Shown: positions 9,317 to 18,671 of the stretch, piece after piece
How the letters are laid out: each line of letters begins with the position of its first letter
How positions within the stretch are numbered: position 1 is the first letter of the stretch
Origin: Planctomycetota bacterium
Lineage (GTDB): Bacteria > Planctomycetota > Planctomycetia > Gemmatales > Gemmataceae
NCBI GenBank assembly: GCA_016873095.1
Contig: VGYC01000019.1
Coordinates: forward strand, 1 to 59,985
Direction: 5' to 3'
DNA: 59,985 bases
Made by a program: the position numbers and the translations under genes
The notes under the pieces: model-generated
Told to the model about the DNA's origin: nothing
The model's input: only the letters and a program-made list of their open reading frames with translations
Databases searched by the model: none

Positions 9317-10102
9317 TCAAGCGACGAGCAGATCCGGCGTCTCGCCGCCGATGCGGCGCTTGCGCGCTTCGGAGAAGGTGACGTACTCGGCAATGATCTC
9401 CTTGGCCGGGCCTTGCTTGTGAATGGAGCCCTTGTGCATCCAGATGACGCGCTGGCAGAAGTCTTCCATGAAGGAGAGATTGTGGCCCACGACGACAACG
9501 ATATTGGCTCGGTGCAGGAAGTCCTTCATGCGTTGCTCGGCCTTGCGCTGGAAGACGATGTCGCCCGTTGAAAAGACTTCGTCGATGAGCAGGATTTCCG
9601 GATCGCTCGAAGTAGCGATCGAGAAGGCGAGGCGCGTGACCATGCCAGTCGAGTAGCAACGCAGCGGAATCTTGAGGAAGTCGCCCAGTTCGCTGAACTC
9701 GGCGATGGTGGCCACCTTCTCCTTCAAGGTCGCCGGCGTCTCGCCCTGCAAGAAGGACCGATAGTAGATGTTGTCATAGCCGGTTGCGTCGGTCTCGAAG
9801 CCGATGTTGATGTCAAACAAGGAGCAAATGGACCCCTCGAGAGTGCGGCTCCCGGAAGCTGTCGGATAAATGCCGGCGATGGTGCGCAGCAACGTGCTCT
9901 TGCCCGCGCCGTTGTAGCCAATGATGCCGACGCGCTCGCCGTCACGGATGGAGAACGACACGTCTTTCAGAGCGTGGATATGGCGGAAGCCGGTCTTGTG
10001 CCGGTTGGTGAAGACCCGGAGAACAAACTCCTTCAGAGTCAGCCCATGGTTCTCCCGAATGGGATACGACAGGTTGACCTTGTCGAACTCGATGAAGGCC
10101 AT
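9317..10102 (-). CDS. Polysaccharide export ABC transporter, ATP-binding protein (Wzt/KpsT/TagH type)
   Basis: 261-aa ATPase for export of an undecaprenyl-linked glycan across the inner membrane. Walker A is GYNGAGKST, the signature region is RCYSTGMVTRLAF (the YSTGM variant typical of Wzt/TagH proteins rather than LSGGQ), and Walker B is ILLIDEVFSTGD. It stops soon after the nucleotide-binding domain, so it lacks the carbohydrate-binding C-terminal domain found in O9a-type Wzt. AAAGGA lies just upstream of the ATG. The permease gene is immediately upstream, and glycan biosynthesis genes lie divergently, which supports the assignment. Confidence 0.9.
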   Translation of the reverse strand: MAFIEFDKVNLSYPIRENHGLTLKEFVLRVFTNRHKTGFRHIHALKDVSFSIRDGERVGIIGYNGAGKSTLLRTIAGIYPTASGSRTLEGSICSLFDINIGFETDATGYDNIYYRSFLQGETPATLKEKVATIAEFSELGDFLKIPLRCYSTGMVTRLAFSIATSSDPEILLIDEVFSTGDIVFQRKAEQRMKDFLHRANIVVVVGHNLSFMEDFCQRVIWMHKGSIHKQGPAKEIIAEYVTFSEARKRRIGGETPDLLVA

Positions 10103-10184
10103 GGACGTCCTTTCGATGCGAGGCTGAAGCTCAAGGGGAAGGCCGTTACCAGGAAGCGTTGCGGCTCCCGCCGAACGCCCCATC

Positions 10185-11006
10185 TCAAACCCAGAAGACC
10201 AGCGTGCGCTCCATCTTCTTCAGACACCAGACGGCAATGGCGCCGGCGATCATGCACCAGCCCAGCGACCAGGCGTAGGAAGTCAGCGAGGCAATCTCTC
10301 CCTTCCAGATCGGCTGGCGTACGATTTCCAGCACATGCGAGAAGGGATTGAACTCCACGAGCCAGATCGCACGCGTGTTCCGTTGAATCAGGAACGCCGG
10401 ATAATACATGATCGGCGTCAGGTAGAAGATTATCTGAAAGCTGATCTCCAGCAGGTGCCTGGTGTCGGGAAAATGCACGTGGATGATGCCGAACAGCGTG
10501 GCCATGAACAGGGCGATGAAAAAGACCAGGACCAGGGTGGGCAGCAGAGCTATCAGGGCGAACGGGTCCACCCAGCCGTTGCAAGCCACGGAGACGGCCA
10601 GTGCCAGAACCAGCGAGATGCCGCCGTGAATGGCGCAGCCCAGCACGGTGCGCAACGGGAACAGCACCAGCGGCAGTGGCCGCTGTTTGATGTACGCCGC
10701 CCCTTGCATGAAGCTCGAGCACCCGAGCATGCAGGCTTCGGTCAGAAACTGCCAGATGCACATGCCGGTCATGACGAACGGCGCGTATTCGCGAACCTGC
10801 AGGTTCATGAGCCGGCAAAAGATGCCGCAGAAGACGACACTCATGGCCACCGGCCGGATCAGTGACCAGCCGATCCCCAGGAACGAGTGTCGATAGCGCG
10901 TCGCCAGGTCCAGGCGGACCAGGGAGACTAGCAGGAAGCGCATTTGCCAGATGCGGGACAGATAGTTCTCGGCAGTCGGGGCAGTCAAGGTACGCGCCTC
11001 AGTCAT
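10185..11006 (-). CDS. Polysaccharide export ABC transporter permease (Wzm/TagG type)
   Basis: 273-aa ABC-2 family permease with six hydrophobic segments and the cytoplasmic N-terminal motif 'LVRLDLATRYRHSFLGIGW', typical of polysaccharide/polyol-phosphate exporters (Wzm, KpsM, TagG). The segment 'EFNPFSHVLEIVRQPIW' near the C-terminus is also a family hallmark. The ATG at 11006 has a modest AGAGAAG upstream; the much longer open frame adds about 80 residues of non-conserved sequence and is rejected. It works with the ATPase encoded 82 nt downstream. A 238-nt divergent promoter region separates it from rmlC. Confidence 0.9.
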   Translation of the reverse strand: MTEARTLTAPTAENYLSRIWQMRFLLVSLVRLDLATRYRHSFLGIGWSLIRPVAMSVVFCGIFCRLMNLQVREYAPFVMTGMCIWQFLTEACMLGCSSFMQGAAYIKQRPLPLVLFPLRTVLGCAIHGGISLVLALAVSVACNGWVDPFALIALLPTLVLVFFIALFMATLFGIIHVHFPDTRHLLEISFQIIFYLTPIMYYPAFLIQRNTRAIWLVEFNPFSHVLEIVRQPIWKGEIASLTSYAWSLGWCMIAGAIAVWCLKKMERTLVFWV

Positions 11007-11244
11007 GACCGCTTCTCTTTGCAATGTGGTTCCGTTTCCGAAAAAGGCGGCGGGATTAGACAGCAAATCGGTCCAGGAATCAAGGCTGCCAGTGGCTTGC
11101 CGGCGTGATGTCTCGCCCAGCATGCCCGGTCGGTTGCAATTGCATTGTTTCGTTAATTTGAGTAAGCTTTCCCCGCCGCAAACCAGCGAAAATGGAGATT
11201 GTTGCAAAGGACGGGGGAGCAACGCAGACGCACGGAGGAGAGAC

Positions 11245-11886
11245 ATGAAAGTCCTGAGTGTCGAGTCCCTGGTCTTTCCCGAGGTAAAAGTGGTCCGTTT
11301 CGGGCGCTTCGCCGACGAGCGCGGCTATTTCTGCGAGCATTTTCGCAAGAGCGATTTCGAGCGCAGCCTGCCTTTCCTCGACGCGCCCTTCGTGCAATGT
11401 AACGAAAGCTATTCTCGACCGGGCACGCTGCGCGGCATGCATTTTCAATGGAACCCGCATGTCGGCAAGCTGGTTCGCACCGTGCACGGGCACATGATCG
11501 ATCTTGTGCTTGACATCCGCCATGGTTCACGCACCTACGGCAAGATCATTGCACACGACATGCCGGCCGATCATGCCCGGCCAGACAACCAGTGGATCTG
11601 GATCCCTCCCGGTTTCGCGCACGGCGGCCTCTTCCTGCGCGAGACGACCATCGAGTATTACTGCACGGGCGAATACAACCCGGCGTGCGAGGCGGGCATC
11701 TCGCCTCTGGCGGCCGACCTGGACTGGTCGCAATGTGCGCCGACGCTGAAAAGGGCCTTTGATCAGGTGGCCTTCGCGACGCAGTTGCTTTCGCCGAAGG
11801 ACAAGGCGGGCATGACGCTGGCCGCCTGGAGTCACGACGAGCGTGCGCGCCATTTCCTGTACCCCGCCAGTCGCAAGGCAGGCTGA
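11245..11886 (+). CDS. rfbC: dTDP-4-dehydrorhamnose 3,5-epimerase family protein
   Basis: 213-aa cupin enzyme that epimerises dTDP-4-keto-6-deoxyglucose on the way to dTDP-L-rhamnose. Visible features are the RGMHFQ motif with the catalytic-base histidine near residue 66, the WIPPGFAHG segment (about 115-123) and the 'EYNPACEAGI' segment corresponding to the family's Y-x-P-x-x-E-x-G-I. A near-perfect GGAGGAG lies 4 nt before the ATG; the frame is open upstream, but that is the promoter region. It is the first gene of the plus-strand glycan operon. Related 3,5-epimerases for other dTDP sugars share these motifs, so the exact product sugar is inferred from the neighbouring rmlD-like gene. Confidence 0.88.
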   Translation: MKVLSVESLVFPEVKVVRFGRFADERGYFCEHFRKSDFERSLPFLDAPFVQCNESYSRPGTLRGMHFQWNPHVGKLVRTVHGHMIDLVLDIRHGSRTYGKIIAHDMPADHARPDNQWIWIPPGFAHGGLFLRETTIEYYCTGEYNPACEAGISPLAADLDWSQCAPTLKRAFDQVAFATQLLSPKDKAGMTLAAWSHDERARHFLYPASRKAG

Positions 11887-11964
11887 CCGAGGAGTGCGGA
11901 GCACCTTTGATCTTTACGCGCCCGCGCGCTGCGGTTCCCCACAGGATGCCCCAAGGACGGAGCT

Positions 11965-14013
11965 GTGATCTTGAAGACGCATGTCGCCAGTGTCGCGAAC
12001 GCAGACGCCAGGTCGGGCGGCCATCTTGCTGTCGACGACAACTTGCTGCGTTTCTACGAGGACGAGCTTGGCCAGGTCACGCGCGAGCTGATCGAGATAC
12101 GTAACGAATTGGAGTGGCTGCGCGACAGCGTCGGCTGGAAAATCTTCGAGGCCGTTCATCGCCGGCTCAAGTGGATCCTGCCTGCCGCGCTGCGAAGAAC
12201 CCGCTGGTACAAGCGCTGCCGCCAGGGACTGCTGTCCTTCTTCGAGGACGGAGCCGGCACGTTCCTTGAGAAGCTCAAGCACAAGAGCAAGCTGTGGAAC
12301 GCGCTGCACGCCAACCGCGGCACGTCCCGGGGCTGGGACGCAGGCTACGACGACTGGGCGCGCCGCCGCGAGGAAGCCGAACTGGAACGGGCCCGCGCCG
12401 ATCTCAGCCGCCTCGCGCAGCGTCCGTTGATCAGCATTGTCATGCCCGTCTACAACATGAATGCGGAGCACCTTCGCCGCGCCATCGATAGCGTCCGCGC
12501 GCAGATCTATGCCGAGTGGGAGCTGTGCATCTGCGACGACGGCTCGACGGACGGCCAGACGCCGGCTTTCGTCGCCGGACTGCCTGAACTGGACTCACGC
12601 ATCAAGGTCGTCTACGCCGCAAGGAATCAAGGAATCGCCCTGGCCAGCAATCAGGCGCTGGCGCTGGCAAGGGGCGAGTTCATAGCCCTGATGGATGGCG
12701 ACGACGAGATCTCCCCACACGCTCTCTTCGAGATTGCTCGCCATCTCAACGACTCGCCCGAGACGGACTTCATCTATTCGGACCGTGACAAGCTCGACAT
12801 GGCCGGCAAGCGCTTCGAGCCGTTTTTCAAGCCGGACTGGTCGCCCGATCTGTTTCTGAGCTGCAATTATGCATGCCACCTGGTGGCGCTGCGTACCAGT
12901 CTGGTGCGCGAGGTTCGAGGCTTCCGCGCCGTTTGCGAAGGCAGCCAGGATTACGACTTGTTCCTGCGCGTTCTCGAGAAGACAGACGCCATTCATCATC
13001 TGCCCAAGGTGCTCTATCACTGGCGGGTGAGCCCGACGTCGACGGCGGGTGATGGCCGGGTCAAGATGCATGCCCATGTCGCCGCCCGGCTGGCGCTCGA
13101 GGAATCATTCAAGCGGCAAGGCATCGACGCCCGCGTGGAACGTGGTTACGGCGTTGGCTTGTGGCGCATCCGCTATCCGTTTCCGGAGTCGGCGCGCGTT
13201 TCGGTCATCATTCCGGCCGGCGGCAATATTCCGTGCCTGGAACAATGCTTGCGCGGCCTCCGCGAGCAGACGTCCTTTCGCAACTTCGAGATCATCCTGA
13301 TCGACAATTCGCGCGGGTCCGGAGTGGCCGATGCCGGCCGATGCTTCCAGCGGTTGTGGAAGGACTGCCGCTATCTCGATTGCCGCGCGGAGCCTTTTAA
13401 CTACTCACGCCTGAACAACCGCGCCGTCGCCGAGGCGCAGGCGCCGTTCTTGCTCTTCCTCAACGACGATGTTGCGCCGCTCGCTCCCGACTGGCTGTCG
13501 GCACTGCTGGAGCATGCGCAGCGGCCGGAGGTCGGCGCCGTCGGCCCCATGCTGCTCTACGAGGACAAGACGGTGCAGCACGCCGGCATCATCATGGGCC
13601 TGAACGGCTGCTGCGATCATGGCATGAAGAACCTCAACCAGCATGACCTGGGTTACCACAACTTCCACAACATGACGCGCAATTGCAGCGCCGTGACGGC
13701 GGCCTGCCTGCTCACGCGCCGGGAGGTGTTCAGCGACGTCGGCGGCTTCGACGAAGCGTTGCCCGTCGCTTTCCAGGACGTCGATCTCTGCTTGAAGATG
13801 CGCGAGCGCGGCCTGAGCATCGTCTACACGCCTTTTGCCAAGTTGTGCCATTTTGAAGGCAAGACCAAGCAAGTCTTTGGTCTTCAGAAGGTCGCCGGTT
13901 TCGAGGAATCCATCATCGCCCAGCGCTGGGGCCGCGTCATCGCTCGCGATCCGTTTTACAGCCAGAATCTTTCGCGGCAGTTTCCCGGTTACCGGCTCGA
14001 TCTATCCGCGTGA
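11965..14013 (+). CDS. Tandem-domain family 2 glycosyltransferase
   Basis: 682-aa protein with two GT2 catalytic domains. An N-terminal coiled-coil segment contains 'WLRDSVGWKIFEA', a phrase common in glycan-cluster transferases. The first GT-A domain starts near residue 155 (ISIVMPVYN) with MDGDDE as the DxD-type site. The second starts near 412 (VSVIIPAGG) with LNDDV, and its acceptor half includes 'GGFDEALPVAFQDVDLC'. Such two-domain enzymes add successive sugars, often rhamnoses, to O-antigen-like chains. The start is a GTG with GGAG close upstream. Lying between rmlC and rmlD homologues, it probably builds the exported rhamnose-containing glycan. Confidence 0.9.
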   Translation: MILKTHVASVANADARSGGHLAVDDNLLRFYEDELGQVTRELIEIRNELEWLRDSVGWKIFEAVHRRLKWILPAALRRTRWYKRCRQGLLSFFEDGAGTFLEKLKHKSKLWNALHANRGTSRGWDAGYDDWARRREEAELERARADLSRLAQRPLISIVMPVYNMNAEHLRRAIDSVRAQIYAEWELCICDDGSTDGQTPAFVAGLPELDSRIKVVYAARNQGIALASNQALALARGEFIALMDGDDEISPHALFEIARHLNDSPETDFIYSDRDKLDMAGKRFEPFFKPDWSPDLFLSCNYACHLVALRTSLVREVRGFRAVCEGSQDYDLFLRVLEKTDAIHHLPKVLYHWRVSPTSTAGDGRVKMHAHVAARLALEESFKRQGIDARVERGYGVGLWRIRYPFPESARVSVIIPAGGNIPCLEQCLRGLREQTSFRNFEIILIDNSRGSGVADAGRCFQRLWKDCRYLDCRAEPFNYSRLNNRAVAEAQAPFLLFLNDDVAPLAPDWLSALLEHAQRPEVGAVGPMLLYEDKTVQHAGIIMGLNGCCDHGMKNLNQHDLGYHNFHNMTRNCSAVTAACLLTRREVFSDVGGFDEALPVAFQDVDLCLKMRERGLSIVYTPFAKLCHFEGKTKQVFGLQKVAGFEESIIAQRWGRVIARDPFYSQNLSRQFPGYRLDLSA

Positions 14014-14026
14014 CACGGAGCAGGCC

Positions 14027-14896
14027 ATGCGCGTACTGATCATCGGCGCTCGCGGACAGCTTGGGACGGACCTGGTCCGCGAACTGGCTGGCTGGGACGT
14101 GTCCGCTACCACCAGCGCCCAGCTGGACGTGTGCGACTTCGGCGGTACACGCCGCCTGTTGCTTGACCTGCGCCCCGAACTGGTCATCAACACGTCGGCG
14201 TATCATCGCGTCGATGACTGCGAGCATGAGGCCGAGCGTGCCTTTCTCGTCAATGCCCACGCGGTGCGTAATCTTGCCATGGTCTGCGCCGAGTTGGACG
14301 CGGTGCTGACGCATTTCAGCACGGATTACGTTTTCGGCGGCGAGCGCGACCTGCCATACACGGAAAGCGACTTGCCGGGCCCGCTGAGCGTCTATGGCAA
14401 TTCGAAGCTTTCGGGCGAGCACATGGTTCGCGTCTGCTGTCCGCGTCACTTCATCGTCCGCACCTGCGGCCTTTACGGCGTGGCAGGTGCCAGCGGCAAG
14501 GGAGGCAACTTTGTCGAAACCATGCTCCGCCTGGCTCGAGACGGCAAGCCGATCCGTGTTGTTGACGATCAGGTCCTGACGCCGACATACACTCTTGACC
14601 TGGCCAAGAAGATCAAGGAACTGGTTGAGACGGATGCATTCGGACTGTATCACCTGACGAGCAACTCCAGCTGTTCGTGGTTTGAGTTCGCGGCCAAGGT
14701 TTTCGAGCTGACGGGCGTCCGGGCGGATCTGGCCCCGACCACATCAGCTGCCTTCGCCGCCAGAGCGAAACGGCCGGCGTACTCGGTGCTGGATAATACG
14801 CGCATGCGCGCGCTGGGCTTCCAGGACATGCGTCCCTGGCAAGAAGCCCTGGCCGCATACCTGCAAGAAAAGGGGCACATGCGGCTCGCAGCATAG
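14027..14896 (+). CDS. rfbD: dTDP-4-dehydrorhamnose reductase
   Basis: 289-aa short-chain dehydrogenase/reductase-type enzyme for the last step of dTDP-L-rhamnose synthesis. The nucleotide-binding motif is IIGARGQLG (5-13), the substrate-side STDYVFGG motif is at about 98-105, and the catalytic Tyr/Lys pair is in YGNSK (123-127). GGAG lies 6 nt before the ATG and the gene begins 13 nt after the glycosyltransferase stop, consistent with one operon. RmlA and RmlB homologues are not in this window and must be encoded elsewhere if the pathway is complete. Confidence 0.93.
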   Translation: MRVLIIGARGQLGTDLVRELAGWDVSATTSAQLDVCDFGGTRRLLLDLRPELVINTSAYHRVDDCEHEAERAFLVNAHAVRNLAMVCAELDAVLTHFSTDYVFGGERDLPYTESDLPGPLSVYGNSKLSGEHMVRVCCPRHFIVRTCGLYGVAGASGKGGNFVETMLRLARDGKPIRVVDDQVLTPTYTLDLAKKIKELVETDAFGLYHLTSNSSCSWFEFAAKVFELTGVRADLAPTTSAAFAARAKRPAYSVLDNTRMRALGFQDMRPWQEALAAYLQEKGHMRLAA

Positions 14897-14963
14897 GCAT
14901 GACGAAGCCGACGCGTCAGCGAGAGCGGTCGTCTCTTTCGCGTCGGGCTCTGCAAGAATCAAC

Positions 14964-16754
14964 ATGAAACGCATCAAGAACTTGCTGGCGCCTCCTGAGA
15001 CCCGTCGCGGACAGCTGCTCGCGCTGGCAGTGAAGTCGTGGCGCATCGTGCGCGTCAATGGCCCCAGCAACCTGGTGCTACGCGCCTGGCGAAAGCTGTC
15101 GGCGCACATCGGCATGACCGGCACCGGCTATCCATCCGCGACGCGCTATCAAGAATGGCTGGCCTTTCACGAATCGAAAAGTGATCAGGTTCAGCAACGC
15201 GAGCTGAGGTATCGACCGTGCATTCGCGTCATTGCCACGGGCAAGTCCACGCCGGCGCAACTTCGGGCCGCGCTCGATTCACTCATCGCCCAGAGCTATG
15301 AGCATTGGTTCTGTGTGATCGAGGAAGCGGCCGAAGCATCGATTCTGACTGAATACGCCAGACGCGAGCCACGAATTCAGATCTCCAGCGCCTCGACGGG
15401 AGCCTCGCCTTCCGGAAACGCACCCGAGTTGCTCGCATTCCTGGATCTGCGAGACGTCGTTGCGCCGCAGTGGCTTTTCGAGGCGGTACGGCGTTTCAAT
15501 GACAAGCCGGACACGGATATCGTTTACTGCGATGAGGACAGGCTGTCCGCCGACGGTGTGTCGCGAAGCAAGCCCTTGTTCAAGCCAAGCTGGTCTCCGG
15601 ACCTGCTGCTTTCGACGAACTTTCTTGCCAATGCAGTGGTGCGACGCGAACTGGCCGAGGCAGCGGGATCGGCAGATGGCAGCTGCGACTTTTATCTTCG
15701 CTGTGCGGAACAAGCGAGGCGCATCGAGCATGTACCGCGCGTGTATTACCATCGCCATGATGGCTCGGCGTCGTCGCTGGATCCGCTAGCGGTCGAAGGG
15801 CACTGCCGGCGCATCGGCCTGACGGGGGCGACCGCGAACGTCGATGGCAACGGTGTCATGCGTGTCGTCTGGCCGGCCAGCGGCGCTACGGTGTCCATCA
15901 TCATCCCTACCAAGGACAAGGTGGCCTTGCTCCGGCAGTGCGTGCAATCGATCCTGCGGCAAACAGGCTACGCGAATTATGAAATCATCTTGGTGGACAA
16001 CCAGAGCGTCGAGCCGGCCACTCACGCGTACTACGATTCCCTCCGCAGCGATCCGCGGATTCGCATCATCGATTACGCCGAATCGTTCAACTACTCGACC
16101 GCCAACAATATCGGCGTCCGGCACGCGGTCGGCGAGCGCTTGCTCTTCCTCAACAACGACACGGAGGTGCTCGAAGCCGGCTGGCTGGACGAACTGGTCC
16201 GCTGGGCGGACCGTCCGGAGATCGGCGTCGTTGGCGCCAAGCTGCTCTATAGCAATCGCACGGTGCAACATGCCGGCGTCATACTGGGCATGTCTGGCTT
16301 CTGCGGGCACATCTACCGCGGTGTCGCGCCGGATCACGCCGGCATGTTCGGCTCGCTCAACTGGTACCGCAACTACCTCGCGGTGACGGGGGCCTGCCTG
16401 ATGATGCGGCGCGACGTGTTCGAGCGCATCGGCGGCTTCGACGACGGCTATCGGCTTGGCTACGGCGATATCGAGATTTGCCTGCGGGCGATCAAGCACG
16501 GTTACCGCGTGGTGTGTACACCCTTCGCCCCCATGCTGCACCACGAAGGCCGGACGCGCTTCAATCACCTGCCCTTGCCGGACATGCGCCGCGCTTATTT
16601 GGAGATGGGCCCGAGCATCGAGGCCGGCGACCCGTATTTCAATCCGAACCTGTCCTACAGCCATTTTCTGCCGACGCTGGCCGAACCGAACGAGGCCTCG
16701 TGCCGCGAGCGTCTCCGGCAGGTGATGCGCGAATCCGGCGCCGGAAAAATGTAG
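14964..16754 (+). CDS. Tandem-domain glycosyltransferase with eroded first domain
   Basis: 596-aa protein related to the other tandem GT2 enzyme in the operon. The C-terminal domain is intact: VSIIIPTKDK near residue 311, LNNDTE as the metal-binding motif near 395, and the acceptor segment 'GGFDDGYRLGYGDIEIC'. The N-terminal half is recognisable from 'DIVYCDEDRLSADG' and 'LFKPSWSPDLL', but its beginning lacks a clean GT-A nucleotide-binding start and the usual DGDDE is replaced by LDLRDV. It may therefore be a non-catalytic or altered domain. The start ATG lacks a strong binding site. It is the last gene of the operon and nearly abuts the convergent MscS gene. Confidence 0.85.
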   Translation: MKRIKNLLAPPETRRGQLLALAVKSWRIVRVNGPSNLVLRAWRKLSAHIGMTGTGYPSATRYQEWLAFHESKSDQVQQRELRYRPCIRVIATGKSTPAQLRAALDSLIAQSYEHWFCVIEEAAEASILTEYARREPRIQISSASTGASPSGNAPELLAFLDLRDVVAPQWLFEAVRRFNDKPDTDIVYCDEDRLSADGVSRSKPLFKPSWSPDLLLSTNFLANAVVRRELAEAAGSADGSCDFYLRCAEQARRIEHVPRVYYHRHDGSASSLDPLAVEGHCRRIGLTGATANVDGNGVMRVVWPASGATVSIIIPTKDKVALLRQCVQSILRQTGYANYEIILVDNQSVEPATHAYYDSLRSDPRIRIIDYAESFNYSTANNIGVRHAVGERLLFLNNDTEVLEAGWLDELVRWADRPEIGVVGAKLLYSNRTVQHAGVILGMSGFCGHIYRGVAPDHAGMFGSLNWYRNYLAVTGACLMMRRDVFERIGGFDDGYRLGYGDIEICLRAIKHGYRVVCTPFAPMLHHEGRTRFNHLPLPDMRRAYLEMGPSIEAGDPYFNPNLSYSHFLPTLAEPNEASCRERLRQVMRESGAGKM

Positions 16755-16767
16755 GACGGCGGCATTC

Positions 16768-18408
16768 CTACGCCACCAGCTTCAGTTCGGCTGCCTTCAG
16801 TTCGCTTGCCTTCTGCGCCTCGGCAGCCTTCTGCTCGTCGAAGACTTCCTTGAGCATGCGGCGGTACTCGGATTGCATCGCCAGATGAGTGCCGGGCTGA
16901 ACCCGGGTGACGGCGCGGATGATCATGTCGCTGGGAGTGAGATCGACGAGGCCCTTGATGACAGTGTCTCCCAGGACTTCGCGGTGCGACTTGCGCAGCC
17001 GCCGGCCGGCCTCGATCATCGCCTGGAAGACCTCGCTGACATTGCGGTCCGCCGGGACCTTGTAGTCAACCTCGGCGATGACGTAGCCCTTCGAGTAATT
17101 GACGACGGACTTGATCTGTCCGTTGGGGATGATGTGCAGCCGGCCCTGGTCGTCGCGCACCTGGGTATGGCGAATGCTGACTGCCTCGATGCGGCCAGCG
17201 GCGTCGTTCACCTTTACGTAATCGCCGACCAGATACTGATTCTCGAAAAGGATGAAGAAGCCGGAAACCACGTCAGTGACCAGGCTCTGGGCGCCGAGGC
17301 CGCCGGCCAGGCCGAGGATGCCGGCCCCTGCCAGGATGGGGCTCGTCGGCACGCCCAGGACGCCCATGATCATCACACCCGAGCCGAAGTAGAGCACATA
17401 CTGCCCGACGGATTGCAGGAGCGGCACCAGCGTCTGCCCTTTCTGGTCGAGCGGGCGCTCCTCGTCGTACAGGCCGAAGGCCTCGTTGAGCAGCACGGTG
17501 AGCAGTTCGATGACCACACGGGTGCCAAAGAAGATGCCGATGCATTCGACCAGGCGCGAGCCGTAGTCGGCGACAACAGCAATGAACTCCAGTTCGCGGA
17601 TGCACATCGAGGCCGCCGACACGTAAACGGCAGCCTCGAAGCAGCGTTCGCCGAAGGGAAACAGCCGAGTCACACGTTCCCAGTAGTTGCGAAATTTGCC
17701 TTTGCCGAGTTGCCTGTCCCCCCATGCCGACAGGGCGTGCGACAGCGTCCGGCACGACAGCGTCAATAGCTTGGCGATGGAGACGATGGTGACGACGCGA
17801 GTGAGGAAGCCGACGACCGTATCTGCGAGCGGCCCCATGTGGATGATCTGCAGGGCGCACCACAGCGCACCCAGGCAGAGCAACGAAATCCCATAGCGCT
17901 CGAGCAGAAGAAACCAGCGCCGCAGCGATTCCTCGCGATCCTTGGTGACCAGATGAGTTGCGAGATAATCTTGCAGTCTGGGCAGCCAGCGGCGCAGCTG
18001 CCGCGTCCCCAGCCAGATGCCCAGACCGAGCAGGCACAATTCGGCAAGCGCGCGACCCAGCGTGAATGCGTCGCGCCAGGTAAGCTGGGCATACCAGGCT
18101 TCGAAGTCGGCCCGTACGTCCCGTCCGGCAGCAAAGTGATAGATACATCCGCCGAGTATCGTCAACGTCATCGCGCCCAATGTCGCCCAGAAACACACGG
18201 CCTTGAGCCGCCGGCCTGCTTCCTGGCTGAGGCCGTTCAGCCAGTGCAATCCTGTCATGTGCACCAGTTGATTGCTGCCGTTGACGAGCAATCGCCGCAG
18301 AACGATCGGCACAACCAGGCTGGCCACCAGGAGTACGTGGATCGCGATCAGATTGAAGAGCAGCCGGTCGTCGGAAAGGAAATCGCCGATGCGGGAAACA
18401 ATCGCCAT
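16768..18408 (-). CDS. MscS-family mechanosensitive ion channel
   Basis: 546-aa membrane protein, larger than E. coli MscS, with several N-terminal membrane segments (from about residue 12) before the conserved channel module. The pore helix and beta domain are clear: 'AGAGILGLAGGLGAQSLV' is the Gly/Ala-rich TM3, followed by SGFFILFENQYLVGDYV and 'DDQGRLHIIPNGQI'. The C-terminus is an Ala/Lys/Glu-rich helix. GGAGG lies 5 nt before the ATG at 18408; the upstream extension of 23 codons is not needed. It should act as an osmotic safety valve in the inner membrane. It is a single gene, divergent from the dehydrogenase gene. Confidence 0.93.
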   Translation of the reverse strand: MAIVSRIGDFLSDDRLLFNLIAIHVLLVASLVVPIVLRRLLVNGSNQLVHMTGLHWLNGLSQEAGRRLKAVCFWATLGAMTLTILGGCIYHFAAGRDVRADFEAWYAQLTWRDAFTLGRALAELCLLGLGIWLGTRQLRRWLPRLQDYLATHLVTKDREESLRRWFLLLERYGISLLCLGALWCALQIIHMGPLADTVVGFLTRVVTIVSIAKLLTLSCRTLSHALSAWGDRQLGKGKFRNYWERVTRLFPFGERCFEAAVYVSAASMCIRELEFIAVVADYGSRLVECIGIFFGTRVVIELLTVLLNEAFGLYDEERPLDQKGQTLVPLLQSVGQYVLYFGSGVMIMGVLGVPTSPILAGAGILGLAGGLGAQSLVTDVVSGFFILFENQYLVGDYVKVNDAAGRIEAVSIRHTQVRDDQGRLHIIPNGQIKSVVNYSKGYVIAEVDYKVPADRNVSEVFQAMIEAGRRLRKSHREVLGDTVIKGLVDLTPSDMIIRAVTRVQPGTHLAMQSEYRRMLKEVFDEQKAAEAQKASELKAAELKLVA

Positions 18409-18671
18409 CACGCCCTCCTTGGCGCCAGATTGGAAGCTTGCCCGCCGCACGGTACAGGCGTCGCCGACAAGTGTCAAGCGCGCCTCGACCAGGCAAGCTG
18501 ATGAGAATGGGTAGAGGTCGCCCGCGGCAGCGAGGGCGGATGGTCACCCGCGCTCACGCCTCGTGCTCGCTCGATCCGCGCCGCGCACACGAAGGCACGA
18601 CACATTGCCGCCTCGTCCAGGCACCATATGCTGGCAGCAGCCGAGTCGTTCCATGAAGAAAGGTGGCTTCA

